This document shows, one piece after another, positions 21,789 to 35,295 of a stretch of DNA of 64,000 bases (position 1 is the stretch's first letter; every line of letters starts with the position of its first letter). Under the pieces are notes generated by a model. The model was not told where the DNA came from and did no database searches. It worked only from the letters and a program-made list of their open reading frames with translations. The position numbers and the translations under genes are program-made. Source of the DNA: Strongylocentrotus droebachiensis (Eukaryota; Echinodermata; Echinoidea; Camarodonta; Strongylocentrotidae); NCBI GenBank assembly GCA_035222895.1, contig JAVYIG010000704.1, positions 1-64,000 on the forward strand. Direction: 5' to 3'.

Positions 21789-23143
21789 TTAAAGAAGCTA
21801 GGCGGAGGTTTCAAAAGGCTTTTAATCTTAATAATGTTGGTATCATTACAAAGTTAATGTTACAATCTTTCTAATGGTTCATATTTAGTTATCAAAAATT
21901 GTTACAGAATTGACTTATCTGCTATTAAAAGTGGTGAAATTACTACCCGATTATTCCGCCCTCGATCGGCCCGCTATTCATTATTGTGACGTACGATTTG
22001 TGACGTAGGAGGTTGGGCACATGAGCGCGAGAGTGCTCCCAAGAGCTCTCACACAACTTCTCGCCTGCATGCATTATACGTTACAAACGCCACTCGAACG
22101 CTAAATATCTGATCAAAATGTCCGAGCTCGAAGCCAGAGGTTTTACTCGATTTAGAATTCGAATTTGATGGGCACAGCTCCACAACTAGTGACAGTGGTA
22201 CTGATAGTGACGATGATGATAATAGGGGTGTAGGAGAGATGGAAAAAAGAGAACAATTCGAAGAAGACGGCGTCGATGCTGGTGCAAGTCCAGTGATAGT
22301 ATATCAGCGCGAGCTGGCTGAGCTGCCAGCTGCCGCTCAGCTCCCCCGGCCCCGCTCAACTGGCGATCGATCTGTCATGCACCTTATAATTGTCACTGGG
22401 GTGACTGGGCGAGACATTTTCGAATTTGTCGGGATGTGTAGGGCTCTTTAGCAAATTTCACGGATAACAAAACAAAGACGATCAGATGTGAGGTTATATT
22501 TGGCGAAAATCAATTACAAATATGCACCATTCATAAATAGAACTGCAGCTGCAGGACATAAACATGCAAGGGAAGCTCGCGATTCACTCATCATTATTGT
22601 CTCCGTATATAATCAACAGCAATCACTATCACGCCAAGGGCAAGGCATGATGACCGAACAAATGCAAAACATCTTAGCAAATTACACAGAACGGAAGGGT
22701 ATTTGGACAAATCGAATTGCACGATTCACCCCTCGTATTATATAACCTAAATTTGCTTAATATTATATGTAATTACATGATTTCTAGAGATTGTTATTCC
22801 ACTTTCTGGTCAGGATATGAAGCATGCAAAGTCTGGATAATGTATACGTATAGGCCTATGCAAAACACCGCACGCGAGCTGTGCGAGAGGCGAGCTCGAG
22901 GCCTAGAATTGCGATCGTGCCCAACCAGTGGCGTCATAATCGGCCTACTGCGCGAACAAACTGTTCAAGCCAGGAATAGAAGTTTGATGAGGTTCTTGGA
23001 AAAAGCTTCTATACCGCGTTTCATTTATATTTACAAGACTTTAGAGCAGAATGTGTGTGTTCAAATTGGTCTACGCTATCCGGACATGCATAATTTGCCC
23101 ATTTTGAGTGATTATGTGAAATTTCTTCGCCTAGCTTCTTTAA
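21789..23143. mobile_element. 1.35 kb TTAA element with CpG-rich, ORF-bearing interior
   Basis: Ends TTAA|AGAAGCTAGGCGGAG...CTTCGCCTAGCTTCT|TTAA, a 12-bp perfect inverted repeat after TTAA. It splits one unit of a ~145 bp repeat (21565-23420). Unlike the MITEs, its interior (about 21950-22950) is GC- and CpG-richer. It has two TGACGTA words near 21987 and 22001, an ATG at 22118 and an acidic stretch (SDSGTDSDDDD) in a frame open to 22451, broken from the ATG by an apparent one-base shift. Further short ORFs follow at 22488-22745 and 22717-23157. No transposase was recognised. Confidence -1.
22140..22451 (+). pseudogene. Acidic ORF fragment inside the TTAA element
   Basis: The frame ending at TAG 22449-22451 is open from about 22140. 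It contains LDLEFEFDGHSS, SDSGTDSDDDD and EKREQFEEDGVDAG, then AELPAAAQLPRPR. An upstream ATG (22118, MSELEARG) is in another frame; one inserted base near 22138 would explain it. An acidic, Ser-rich N-terminus is common in nuclear or membrane-tail proteins. I do not recognise the family. Confidence -1.
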
Positions 23144-24863
23144 CAAGGAACATATGATGAAGAATATTTGAAGGTAGTGCAGCATATATGAAATGGTTGT
23201 GATTTGGGATAGTACAGGTGTAGTTGAAAAGGGACAAATCAATTTTTTTAAGTATCTATTAATAATTAACTATTAATAATGATTATCAATCAGATATTCA
23301 AATAATTAGCAAGAAAGAGGCCACAAATTTCATTTCACATATTCAAATTATTATGAACGTGGTACACCAACGATATTTGACATGGTTGTGAATTGTGATA
23401 GTAGTCGACAAGGAAGAAAATCATCTCAAAGTAAAAATAATGATTACCAAGGGGGAAAAATTACTGTACCATCATAGAGGGTGGCTACAATTCTGTTGTT
23501 GGAAATCGCAATATCTTTCTACTGAATCAATATTCAAAGAAATAAAATACATGTACCCTCAAATATACATAGACCAATTTTAAAGTCTCCTTTAAATGAC
23601 TTGAACATTCATCAAAAAGTAATACATTTAATCTTGAATTGCATTCACATCTACATGTACAATGGCTTTGCTTAGGGGTGCTATTTCCATTTCTAAAAAT
23701 AGGACATCAATGTAGCAGTTTTTTTACCATGGCATTCATACAGCTTTGTAGAGCTAAAGTGTTTACAATCTGCCTTTATTTCCTCTTTGTCACTGATATT
23801 GCTATTACATATTTGAATGATAATTCATTCATTCATGCATTCATTCATGTCTAAAATATATTCCAATGATTTTTGTTGATCATGATGAATTCACAGCATT
23901 GTAAATTTATGAAAGACTCTGGTAAATTTGTTTCAGCTGAACGGATCAAAGAAAATTTCTTTTATGATGAAAGGAAATTGTTATGGAGTAATGCAGCATA
24001 AAGAATACTGTGAATGGGAATTGTGTTCAGTCATGTCTTTTATTATGTTGCCACACGTTTTATCACACGTTTTATCATCGATTGCTAATGGGGATTTTAT
24101 GAATCGACCGCTTTTCTGTGGTTTATAACCATGGCAACAACAGAAATTCTCTTCTGTGGTATAATGATGATATAAATGCACGGGCATCTTTTCGTTTGGA
24201 AAACTGAGTAGAAAAACTCAAGGATACCATCGGTATTCACAAAGAAATTTCTTATAGTCTTTAATTCATCGTCTTTTCTAGCTGTCCTGGGGAATTCTTT
24301 CTTACTCTAGTAGACTTGTAAATGCATATTGATAATGGTGATACTGATAATAATGATAAATACATCTTACAATGGTGTGGTGCATTTATACATTACAGTA
24401 TTTCATTCAATTCATTGTTCTTCTTTACTGTAGTAATACGCCTGGAGTCTGATTTTCATTGTTTTTGTTTTTGTGTACATGTACATCTGGTGTCACTTTG
24501 TTTTTTAAGCAGTTTAAAGTTCAGAGGTTCATAAATTCTACATTATTCATTACAATTTGCTTTTTTTTCTTTTTTACTTGGACTCAAGAGTTTAAAAACA
24601 GAGAAATAATCTTTGAGAATAGGAATGTTGGATTCATTCAGATCTTTGGGTATAATCCTTTCTCTAGTGGGTAATGATATCTTCATTCTATTTCTTAGTT
24701 GACTTTAAAAAATAAAATCTTGTTTTAGCCTTCCTCCAATTCCATGCAGTAAAAATCACCCCATGTTTTTACACCAAATTGGTATTGAAAAAGGTTGAAA
24801 TATATTGCATTGGCTGATTTAGCGTCCCCACCCTTTCCCAGTTGACCATCATGACCTTTTCTA

Positions 24864-25080
24864 TAGATCTCTCTCTCTCACTGCCTCTGTGTGTGTGTGT
24901 GTGTGTCTCTCTCTCTCTCTCTCTCTTTATGGCTTTCTCCATATCTGTCTCTCTCTGTTTCCCTTTCCTCTCTGTCTTTCTGCATTTTTTCTCTACATGT
25001 GTACATGATGTATCTACATATCTTTCTTTCTGTCAATCTTTTTTCCTTCTTGTTTCTGCCTTTCTGTTTATCCCTCTCTA
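24864..25080. repeat. CT/GT dinucleotide-rich block
   Basis: (TC)n, (GT)8-9, (TC)n, then CT-rich. Similar CT-rich sequence is at 25600-25800, on the other side of the family A MITE at 25193-25567. Confidence -1.
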
Positions 25081-25192
25081 CCTTGCCAACCAGGGCCATG
25101 TATTATAAAGCCCTTTGAGTTTTGATTGATCACTACTACACTGTAGGTTAATATTGAGCGTAAGTCTATGGCCCATCGTGTATTGATAAAAT

Positions 25193-25567
25193 TTAAAGGT
25201 AAAGACCAGTAATGGTCATGCGATTGCATTTTGAAAGAAACGTTGTGGAATCGATCAGAAAAGGTTGATCATCTAGCATCTAGCATCTGCAAGGTTCTGG
25301 AATCATCAAAATGATAAGAAATTTGGCCCATTCTTCGTAAAGTTACAAGCACTATACACAGAAAGATGTATATGGGACTACCCTATCTCTCTCACCAGAC
25401 CATGAGAGAAATAAATTTACCAAATATATGAATTAGTAGGCGGTTTCCCGGCAATTTTTTTATCATCATGTATTAGTCAAAACATATTCTTTCACATGAT
25501 TGGTAATGAGAGCTTCCATTTCATTTTTTGAAATTGGGGCGTTGCCAATACTGGTCTTTACCTTTAA
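25193..25567 (+). mobile_element. TTAA-MITE family A, copy 2
   Basis: Nearly identical to 19406-19771 over its whole length, with the same TTAA|AGGTAAAGACC ends. This closeness suggests recent activity or conversion. Confidence -1.
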
Positions 25568-26929
25568 GATCTATTATAAGTACTCTATAATACGCGGCCC
25601 TGATCTCTCTCTCCCTCTCTCTTTCCCCGCTTTTCTGTCTTTTTCTTTACTCCCTTATCTATCTACAATCTGGTCATTTTCTCTCCTTTTCTCTTTCCTT
25701 TCTGTTAATCCCTCTCTATTATATCTTTCAAATAAGGTCCCTCTGATTTTCTTTCTCCCTCTCCCCGTCGACCCCTCTCTCTCTCTCTCTCTCCCTTTTC
25801 TGTTTGTATCGGTATTTCTAATGTCAAACGCAGCTTTGACAATTTGATTAGAATACAGAATGTCGGGACGGATGAGTAATGTGGAGAGTGGGCTTGTAAA
25901 CTCTGTAAGGATCTGGTATTAGTTGTTTCCTCTATCCTGCTGAATTCTCCATCAAAATGTATTATTATTATTATTATGGTAACGACAACAAGTACCCCGT
26001 CAATGGTTTGCGTTGTGAAGGCCTACACTTTAATACACCTACATAGCCCCCACAATAACCACTAACATCACACATCCTTGAACAAGTCATGAATGTGAGT
26101 TATATGTCTACTAAACTGTTAAAATATTAAAGTGAAATCCGCTTTTAATAGTGACGACCTGTATTTAAAGACCACATTGTTTATTTCCCTTGACGACCGT
26201 TGCTCATTGAAACTTGTATTAACAGAAACTGTACGCAAAGACCGCCTGCCTATCAATACCAATTTTCTGTTCCCCCTTATGTAGTCTTTATATAGAGGTT
26301 TCACTGTATCTTGTGAATATATTAGTTTATCCACAAAGAAGAGAGGAAATTATAGTCTCCACAGACATATGGTCATTACACATCATTATTACACTGACAA
26401 TGTTCCTGTATGTAAGTCTCTGTTGTTTCAACGTTAATACTACATGTACATGTGCCATGCAGTGATAGCTTTTTGGCAAATTTTAATACAAATATAGTCG
26501 TAGAAAATGACAATTTATAAAAACTAACTATACATATTCCAACCAAACCCACTCCCTTTAAATTGTATTTCAGTAATGCTTCACCATTAAAATGAGAGCC
26601 CAGTATAATAAAGTGAGATTGCTCATATAAAATGTGAATATTTGCTGGTATGCCAGCATATACTCAATTGTGGATTAACATTTTTCCTTATAAAAAGTAT
26701 CATCAGGAAAACTGCTTTTGATATACCCGGTAATAACATTGAAATTTTGTAGCATTGATTTTTATGTATTTATTACTTTTCACCAGAGCTTTAAAGCAAA
26801 AAGGATTCTTAAAGCTAAATTGCTTATCATTCCTTCTGATTTTTTTAAAGAAAAAAGAAGAAAAAATTCTACATATCAGTTTATTTCATTAATTCTGTTT
26901 TAAACTCAATCCTTCTGCCCTCATTTTCA

Positions 26930-26931
26930 TA

Positions 26932-26962
<31 letters not shown>

Positions 26963-26979
26963 AAGAGAGAGAGAGACAG

Positions 26980-27014
<35 letters not shown>

Positions 27015-27030
27015 GACAGAGAGATGTCTC
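26930..27030. repeat. (GA)n microsatellite
   Basis: GAGAGA with AAAG and ACAG interruptions over about 100 bases. Confidence -1.
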
Positions 27031-27039
27031 AGTTTAGGG

Positions 27040-27580
27040 TGAGAGTTCATTTATATAGTGTTAAAGACCAAAGTTGACGATAACATTTGTGTTTGTTTTA
27101 CAAATACGAAATTCAATGGCATAATCGGAGCATATCTGTTGTAGAACTGTGTGAAGCTTAGATCAGAAAAGGGACAGTTTGCAGTTCTTCACACATTCTC
27201 TATGGTATGTTTACCGGTTTAGTCGACTATAAGAATTTTGTTTGTTTTACAAAAATAAAATTTAATGCCATAGAGGATGCTGCAGAGCAATTATGACCAG
27301 CACATATATGTGTTGTAGAACTGTGAAGCTTAGATCAGAAAAGGAACAGTTCACAGTCACACATTCTCTATGGTGTGTTTACTGTTTACTGTTTACAGTA
27401 CACACAAGATATCTGTTGCAGAAAAGGGACAGTTTTCTGTAAATATGGTGTGTTTAACGGTTTATTTATAGTGCTAAAGGCCAGAGTTGACGAGTAGTTC
27501 CATGGTCTTACAAATATGAAATTTAATGGCATAAAGGATGTCAGCAGAGCAACTATGATTACGGTAGGCCTAAAACAAAA
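27040..27580 (+). repeat. Three degenerate ~180 bp direct repeats
   Basis: Units share TTTACAAATA.GAAATT.AATGGCATA, GTAGAACTGTG.AAGCTTAGATCAGAAAAGG.ACAGTT and CACATTCTCTATGGT.TGTTTA at about 27090, 27245 and 27400. A fourth piece lies at 28310-28380, beyond the family B element, so that element interrupts the array. Confidence -1.
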
Positions 27581-27795
27581 AGGATGTTGTATTGTCCTTT
27601 AGGTGCCAAAACATGGGTCGTTCGGTCAGAAATCTTTTTTTTTTTTTTTTACTTTTTTTCTTTCTTTTACTCCCTCTTTGGGCTAACATTTTTCAGTTTT
27701 GAGTGCTTTTTTTTTAAAGCCGACAGTAGATTTCAAGATTTTGGGGTCGGTCGCTATGGGCCATACAACATTTTTTTTTTTAGACCCTGTATGTG

Positions 27796-28305
27796 TTAAA
27801 GCCAATACAAAGTTTTGGGAAATTTTGAAAATTGAGTGGATAGTGAATTTTTACAATTTTTATATATTTGGTTGCCCCTGTGGATGTATTATAAGCACTA
27901 GAAATTATAGCCATTAAAACACTTCTGCTTTCGAGAAAAATAGAATATAAAAATTTACCGGTGCTCCCGGTAAATTTTGATGAATTTCAAATAGCGCATA
28001 CGGCCGTACAATGGAAGCTGCGACCATGAAAATCTCATAACAAGTAGTTGTGATATAGAATTTCCAAACGGGAATAGCTAATCGGTCAATTTTAGTCGAG
28101 AAACATTGTTTTATAGCTTAATTAATATCTCGACCTCGAGAGGGAGCTATACAACTTAAAGAGTTTATTATTTACAATTTCATAACGTTAGACTCGATTT
28201 AAACCGCGACAACGATCACTCAATATTGTAGGATCGCATATGCTTCCAATATATTCATTTGAACCAAATTCATGACCCCATACCAAAACTTTGTATTACC
28301 TTTAA
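27796..28305 (+). mobile_element. TTAA-MITE family B, copy 1
   Basis: Ends TTAA|AGCCAATACAAAGTTTTGG...CCAAAACTTTGTATTACCT|TTAA, 510 bp. An internal 11-bp stem AAATTTACCGG / CCGGTAAATTT sits at 27951-27977. Confidence -1.
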
Positions 28306-28792
28306 GAGGAGTTGATCAGAAAAGGAACAGTTCACAGTTCACACATTCTCTAATGGTGTGTTTTACTGTTTACACACAAGCTTGTGGAAGTGTCCTTCCT
28401 AACCCCTAAGTCAAATAAAATAATAAATAGAACGTCAACTTTTACCACAAAAGACTTTTTTCTTTTCATTGTAGTCTGTGTTTGCTTATCATTTTGGCAA
28501 CCTTTTGAGAAGGACAAGGACACACGTCTCTCCACTATGAGTAATGAGTGTATACCTGCCCATAATGTACATACTCATTTTCTTTTAAGCTACTCAGTAA
28601 TCTCTAAAGATACTTGCTTTTATGGCTATTGCAGTCGGATTTACTCTTGGGCAAGCACAAGCAGGGCATCTATTAAGACGTCAAGCCTTTTTTACACAAC
28701 GGATGTATAAATCACAATAATCATATTTGTAAAGGTTGTTCACATGAAGTACATTTACATGTACCTGTAGGTATTGAATATTTGAGATATAA

Positions 28793-28872
28793 TAATAATA
28801 ATAATAATATTCCGTGTTTATATAGCGCTCAATACATCGATCCAACGATGAGCCTAAGCGCTTTACAGATAT
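28793..28872 (-). mobile_element. SINE 3' tail fragment
   Basis: (AAT)n then TTTATATAGCGCTCAATAC and CCTAAGCGCTTTACAGAT, the reverse-oriented SINE end. A shorter fragment of the same kind lies at 39541-39612. Confidence -1.
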
Positions 28873-30339
28873 ATACATGTAAAGACAATGAAAACATCAA
28901 AACATGTAATTTTTCTAGGAATACCGATTACTAACCTCTCATCGGCTCATTTGTTCATCTATAAAAGAGAGAGCGAGATAGAGGGGGGGGGGGGGGGGGG
29001 GATGAGGGAATCAGGGAGGCAGGGTGAACAAAAATAATGTATCAGCAACTTGAAATGCACTACAACAAACAAAAGATTAAACAATTTTTACATGGGTCCG
29101 GATTCACACAAAAATTTGATTGCCAAAAATTGCTTAAACACAACACTTTTTGTTTCAATTCACAAAACCTACCGTTTGTGAAATTCCCAAATTAAATTTG
29201 TTCATCAAATTCTTGTTTTTCACTATTACAGGCTGAATATTATGAGCTGTCTCCCCTCTCACTAAAATTGTTAAACTGAGTCTAAAATGACCAAGACTAG
29301 TACTTTCTCCCACTCATTCTGTACTACTATCCCTACTAAATGCTCCACTGGTTTTTTAAAGGGTAGGTATTTGGAAAATGCCATTGATAAGAAATTTCCT
29401 TTAGGTTTTTATTTGTAGGCAAGGCTGTTTGTAGAAAACAAACATGATTTATGCTCAATAAACAATAATTGTATTTCATAAAAAATTATTGCATTTGTAA
29501 CATGCTGTGGATGCTGTATTCATAGTATGATCTTTGTTTGAACTTTGAAAGATATATTTTACATGTATATGGTTTATTATCTACCGGTACATCGTACACT
29601 AATGAAGAGGCATAATATATGTAGAGAGAGAGACACACTAACTCACACACTGTCACATGTTAGCACACAGGTTATCGCAGTAAATACATTCTAGCAGATT
29701 CATACCAAACTTACACTGAATGTTCAGATTGCAAATACGACTTCTGCCAAATGATATTTATCAATATTCAAAGCTGAGTAATGAATAGAAATAAGAAGAA
29801 ATTGAGCTAATAGTCCCAACCATATATAGAAGTTGAAGTCTCATATATGTGTTTGTACAATTATGTCCAAATTTGAAATGTGAATCAGTGATTTTTCCGC
29901 CTTTTTCCCTTGATTTCATCAAAATTTGCTGCTACCAACGCCATCTCCAGTAGAATTCCGACTCATGATAATATAATTGCATTACCAGAACTGTAGAGTG
30001 GAGGTTAGATTAAGCAGTCATGGAATTTTGCTGGCATATTGTGGCTAGCAGATTGACAAGGACATTGCAATTATTGCTTTAACTGTGGTATCTTTTTCCC
30101 CTCAATCATTTTTTTATGGCCACCGAGATTGGTTTATATCTAATCTTCAGATTCGTTTTAATTCTACTGATATTTACATTATAGTATATTTACACATATT
30201 GAGTTCAATAAATATAATGCAAGCATACCGTATGTATTTATCTTTAAGATACTTCTTTAAATCTCTTCATTATCAATTGTAACATGCTATGAGGCATTTG
30301 GTTTATGCATATGATGTAAATCATAATTATTAATTATCA

Positions 30340-30595
30340 TCATCATAATCATCAATATTCTTTTTTTAAATTATTATTATTATTCTTATTAATATTAATA
30401 TAAATATTATTTATTATCATCATGTGTAGTAGTAGTAGTAGTAGTGGTGGTAGCTGGTAGCAGTAGTTAGCAGAAGTAATAGTAGCTTGTGTAGTAGTAC
30501 TAGTAGCAGCACTAGTAGCAGCATTCGTAATATCATAATTTTCATCATCATCATCATTATCATCATCATTATCATCATCATCGTCATCAAACACT
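30340..30595. repeat. ATT/TAG/ATC trinucleotide-rich block
   Basis: Imperfect triplets, including (AGT)n at 30427-30460 and (CAT)n at 30540-30590. Confidence -1.
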
Positions 30596-31474
30596 TCTGA
30601 TGGATGTTCTCAAAATTTAATGAGTTCCTTTAAAGGCCCAACCCCCTTAAACATTATAATGTAGGCCTACATGGAGGAACAAGAAGTTATTGTCTGAACT
30701 TGAAGCTACTGTTATGTGTATTAAGTAGGACATGATTATTGAAGTAGAACTGCATGCCTCAGAAGCTTCCGTTAGGCGTTACCAATACCAGACCATGTAT
30801 GACTCATTTTGCCCTATCAAATGTCATCTAGATCTAAAGAACATATCTAGGCCGCCTACTCAGTCAATGACTATAGTAAATATAATATAGCTACCGGTAT
30901 CAACTTTTCATCTACTACATGTATAGTGGCTCCATAAATGAATGTGTCCTATTCCCCCCTCCCCCTCCCCTAAAAAAAAGAAACATTACAAAAACAAGAT
31001 AACAATCAATCTTGCATACCCTGTTCTAGAATACAGAATAATAAAATAAAAAATGTTTTAACTCTCTTGCCCTCTCCTTCTCTCTGCCCCTCCCCCTCTC
31101 TCTTTCTTCCTTTCCCTTATACTCAGTTTGTGTGTATGTGTGTGTATGTGTGTGTGTGTGTGGTTAGATTGTTTACAGACACAATTAGATATGACTATTT
31201 ACGTGTGGGACAAACATTTACACCACCATCTGAAAGACGTGACTCAATTTCAAACCAGATGGGTCCGATCTGAGTCAGTTTATACTTTGTAGGCAAAGAC
31301 AGAGAGAGAAAGAGCTGACCATATATATATCAAACTCTACATTTTCTTTGACTTTGTGTAAATAATTTCTACCATTGTTATGTATCAGTTATACTTTTTA
31401 TTTGTATTTGAAATCCAATCTTAAGTCTTGGTTGCAATAAAGAAATATTGATATTGATAATAATACTAGTATAC

Positions 31475-31565
31475 GATGTAGTAATAGTAATAATAATAAT
31501 AATGATAACAGTAATAGTGATAGTAATAGTGATAGTAATAGTGATAATGATAATGATAATGATCA

Positions 31566-31622
<57 letters not shown>

Positions 31623-31633
31623 TTCTACTACTT

Positions 31634-31688
<55 letters not shown>

Positions 31689-31735
31689 TACTTCTACTTC
31701 TACTACTAATACTACTAACAACAACAACAAAAACA
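31475..31735. repeat. (GTAATA)n / (CTA)n microsatellite
   Basis: AATAGTGATAGT units followed by a run of about 45 CTA/CTT triplets. Poly-Leu and poly-Val ORFs on both strands are artefacts. Confidence -1.
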
Positions 31736-33754
31736 ACACCAATACGACATCACTGCCAGACCAACTCACATCTTCTTATCACATCACCCACCAATAACCC
31801 TAAAGGTAATGGGAGAAAGTCTGCAAAAACAGACTAGTCACTCTACCAGCTAATACACATTAGCATGTGTGTGGGAGATACAATGAACTGAACGTGGGGC
31901 CATAAAATGAAAGGAATATCATAGGATATCAATGGAGTATAGCCCTTTAAGTGGGATGGGCTTTTGACAAAATTCCAAAGCAGCCTCAGTCCGTGTTGCT
32001 CTAGAGATCGTGGATAGTATACTGTGAGCAGTAAACAGATGTGTAGTGGCTGTCGTACTAAAAGGGTGTCTTGCAGATCGGAGCGTGTTTTTGGATTGTA
32101 GCGTGCGAGTAGGACGATAAAGTGATTGATTGTGAGTATTTTTCTTTGTAGAAATCATAATGTAATTGCTTTCATGACCATGTTAAAGAGGAATATTGGC
32201 ATAAGAACGTAAGAAGTACTCTGGTGTTATTATTTTGTAACATAGTTTCTTCTTTTCTGTCTTGGTGATGCTTCTGTACATCCTATTATGATTTAAATGG
32301 GTAGGGATAATAGTGTTAATGATAATGAGTGGATTATTTGGGCATAAGAACATAAGAAGTATATTCTTTTTACTCTGGTGTTATTATGTTGTGACATAGC
32401 TTCTTCTTTTAGTTCTTGCTGAAAAAATTATCTTTTTATGTAAAGAGCAAGAAATCTCACAAAGAAGGGTCGTTTATTTCAAAAGGGAACCCTGAAACTT
32501 GTATAACATATATGGCAAATAGGGTGTACTTTAGGGAATATGTTGTTTCATATGCCCCAAATAAGGTTATATTTTTAGAGCACATTATGATATTGATGAT
32601 GATGGCGGGTTCCTGTTTAGATTTGACACTCCTGGCACTCCACAATGATTAATCAAGCTTTAGCATGGCTGCCATTATGGCGCTCGAGCATTTCAAGTAT
32701 GCTATTCAATTCCATGCGTTCTACCTTTAAACATGAAGTGGGTGACACCAACGGGATGTAAGTGAATTAAGGAGATGTTTGATTGTGACTAATGCGGCAA
32801 TTAACAGTAACACTATAGTATGTATGTCTTGGCTTGTCTTCCACAGATGCCTATAATCAAAGGAGTTGATTATTATAAATTTTGTACAATTTTCCCTTTT
32901 TTTCTTCTTAAAACAAGGACATTATTATTAAAATGGTTATAATTTATATACCGGTAACCTTTTGAAAAGAACCAGTGTATGTGACATGTGAAACTTCTAA
33001 TACCATACTTTATAGCATCAACAGACTCCTGGGTCAACTTGCCAATAATTACATGATATTACGTCACAGACAGGAACTAATTCCCCCCTTCCTTTCCTTC
33101 GTTCATTAAGTAGTTGGCAAACTGTCATTCAATTATTATAACCCTTAAAGGTACTGTACTACCAGTATTTACATGTATATGTAAATGCAGAAAATCAGTT
33201 CAAATTGTGCAGGGCATCGACGTGTTGCTCGAAACAAAGCCCAGGTGATATTCAACTCTAAAGTCTTTCTGTGACAGTGAAACAAATATCTTTGCTGAAA
33301 ATTTAAAAAGAGGACCCAAACTTGAACTATTCCGAGTGTTATTGCCACACATCCAGTGTACATGTATTTTTAATAAACATAACAATCTTCATTATGGGTG
33401 GCGTGACCCATTGAAAATAAACAAGTGAGAAAATGTACTCAAGCTTCTCAAAGTGCTGAATATTATTGTCCCATCATATTTCAAGGATATACATTGTATG
33501 CATGTAGGGCTGTGTAGTTGTGTATTCACACGTATATCCATTCACACGTTTCTAAAGCGTATTGTGTTCCTGTTCATTACACGTACATGTGTTTTCTACA
33601 GTGATAATGTCACATGTGTACTGGTAGGTCCTCCGTAGAAAATATGATGTACATGTAGGCCTACATTGTGCTTAGCCGTATTGAATTGGATGAGCGATTG
33701 ATAAAATTGATTTTAACACCATAGCATAGGCGGTACACATGTGGTGGATTATTG

Positions 33755-34015
33755 GTGAGAGAGAGAGAGAGAGGGGGGGGGGGGGAGGAGAGAGAGAGAG
33801 GGAGGGAGGGATAGAGAGAGATGAAATTGAGAGTCATTGAGAGAGATAGACAGAGGGAGGGAGAGATATAGAGATAGAGGGAAAGAGAGGGAGAGCGTGA
33901 GAGAGAGAGATAATGAAAGAGAGAAGGGGTGGGAGGGGGCCAGTGAGGTGAGAGAATTTAGAGAGACAGACAGATGGACAGAGAGAGAGAGAGAGAACAA
34001 GAGAGAGGAAGGGGG
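33755..34015. repeat. (GA)n/G-rich microsatellite
   Basis: Purine-only tract with GAGAGA, GGGAGG and a G12 run. ORFs on both strands here are low complexity. Confidence -1.
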
Positions 34016-34328
34016 ATGCTGGGATGCAGAATTTAGTAAAGTGAGAACATTTCAATTGAAACCTAGTTATGAATGTATTCCTTACGATTATAAACGTACA
34101 GGGTGATACCAGCTTTTTAATGATAAACTGATACATAACTGTATCATACCTAGATATGTGGTTGCACTGGTAGATCCCAGCAGCATACCAAAGATGAATA
34201 TATCGATGGCCTTGTATCATGTGCTGATGAGATGCGATTCATCTTTTCATTTATGTAGTCTATAGTTTCCAGACATTCTTGCTGATTAATGTGACCATCA
34301 TCAGGCTGCATGATATATCTATGGATCA

Positions 34329-34497
34329 GGGCCCCATTTCACAAAACTTCTCATCAGCGACAAATGACAATGACAGCTTTTTGTTAAAATATAAGCTACC
34401 GGTATAGTGAAATCCTTGCTTCTGATTGGTTATCAGCAGATTTGTCACTGATGTTTGTCATATGTCATTGGATAAAAGGCTTCGTGAAACGGGTCCC
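34329..34497. mobile_element. MITE family E, copy
   Basis: GGGCCCCATTTCACAAAACTT...AAGGCTTCGTGAAACGGGTCCC with the shared core. Confidence -1.
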
Positions 34498-34784
34498 AGA
34501 TATTATAGTCATGAATTTATTTTGATAGAAAGATCAATACTAAAAATATGCCAAAATTTAAAGATTGTGTATATAGCCCGGCTTTAATGTAACTTTTCGA
34601 GTTGTGGGTTTGGATAGCCCTCATGCTCTTTCAGAAAATACCCCTCAATCGTACATGTATTTGCAGCACTAAAGAGAGAGGGCTAGCTGCTCTTCACTAT
34701 AGGGTTTATATTTTACTCGATAGGCCTACCCATACATGTAGGTCTCGTTCAGATATAGTGTGGCAAGAAACTGCAACATTTTTG

Positions 34785-35295
34785 TTACAGGTAATACTAA
34801 GTTTTGGTAAGGGGTCATGAATTCGGTTCAAATGAACATATTGGAAGCATATGCGGTCCTACAATATACAGAGATCGTTGTCGCGATTGAAATCGAGTCT
34901 AAAGTTATGTACTTGTAATAATTAACTCTTTATGTTGTATAGCTCCCTCTCAAGGTCAAGATATTAATTAAGCTATAGAACGATGTTTCTTGACTAAAAT
35001 CGACCGATTAGCTATCCTCGTTTGAAAGTTATATATCCCAACTACATATTCTGAGATTTTCATGGTCGCAGCTACCAGTGTACGGCCATAGGCGCTATTT
35101 GAAATTTATCAACATTTACCGGGAGCACCGGTAAATTTGTTTACTATTCAAGTTATCTCGAAAGCAGAAGTGTTTTAGGGGCTACATTTTCTAGTGCTTA
35201 TAATACATCCGCAGGGGCATCCAAATATATAAAAATGGTAAAAATCACTATCCAACCAAATTTCAAAAATTCCCAAAACTTTGTATCACCTTTAA
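34785..35295 (-). mobile_element. TTAA-MITE family B, copy 2
   Basis: Inverted relative to 27796-28305. The right end CTTTGTATCACCT|TTAA is intact; the left TTAA has decayed to TTAC. It lies about 310 bp upstream of the tetraspanin 5'UTR acceptor. Confidence -1.

Larger units (their letters stand above)
21565..23420 (+). repeat. ~145 bp direct repeats around the TTAA element
   Basis: Units with ATTGATCAGATATTCAACTGATTAA...TTTTGAAGGTAGTACACC...GTTGTGAA..GTGATAGTAGTTGATAAG occur near 21600, 21740, 23180 and 23320. The TTAA element lies between units 2 and 3. Confidence -1.
28380..34328. other. Non-coding gap
   Basis: About 6 kb of microsatellites, a SINE tail (28793) and unremarkable AT-rich sequence. 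No supported gene. Confidence -1.

Noticed and set aside
28384..28710. 108-codon + ORF
   Set aside because: Overlaps repeat remnants, has no recognisable domain and an overlapping - ORF; treated as chance.
31448..31837. 129-codon + ORF and 68-codon - ORF rich in Leu/Val
   Set aside because: Translation of a CTA/CTT microsatellite; both strands are open for the same trivial reason.
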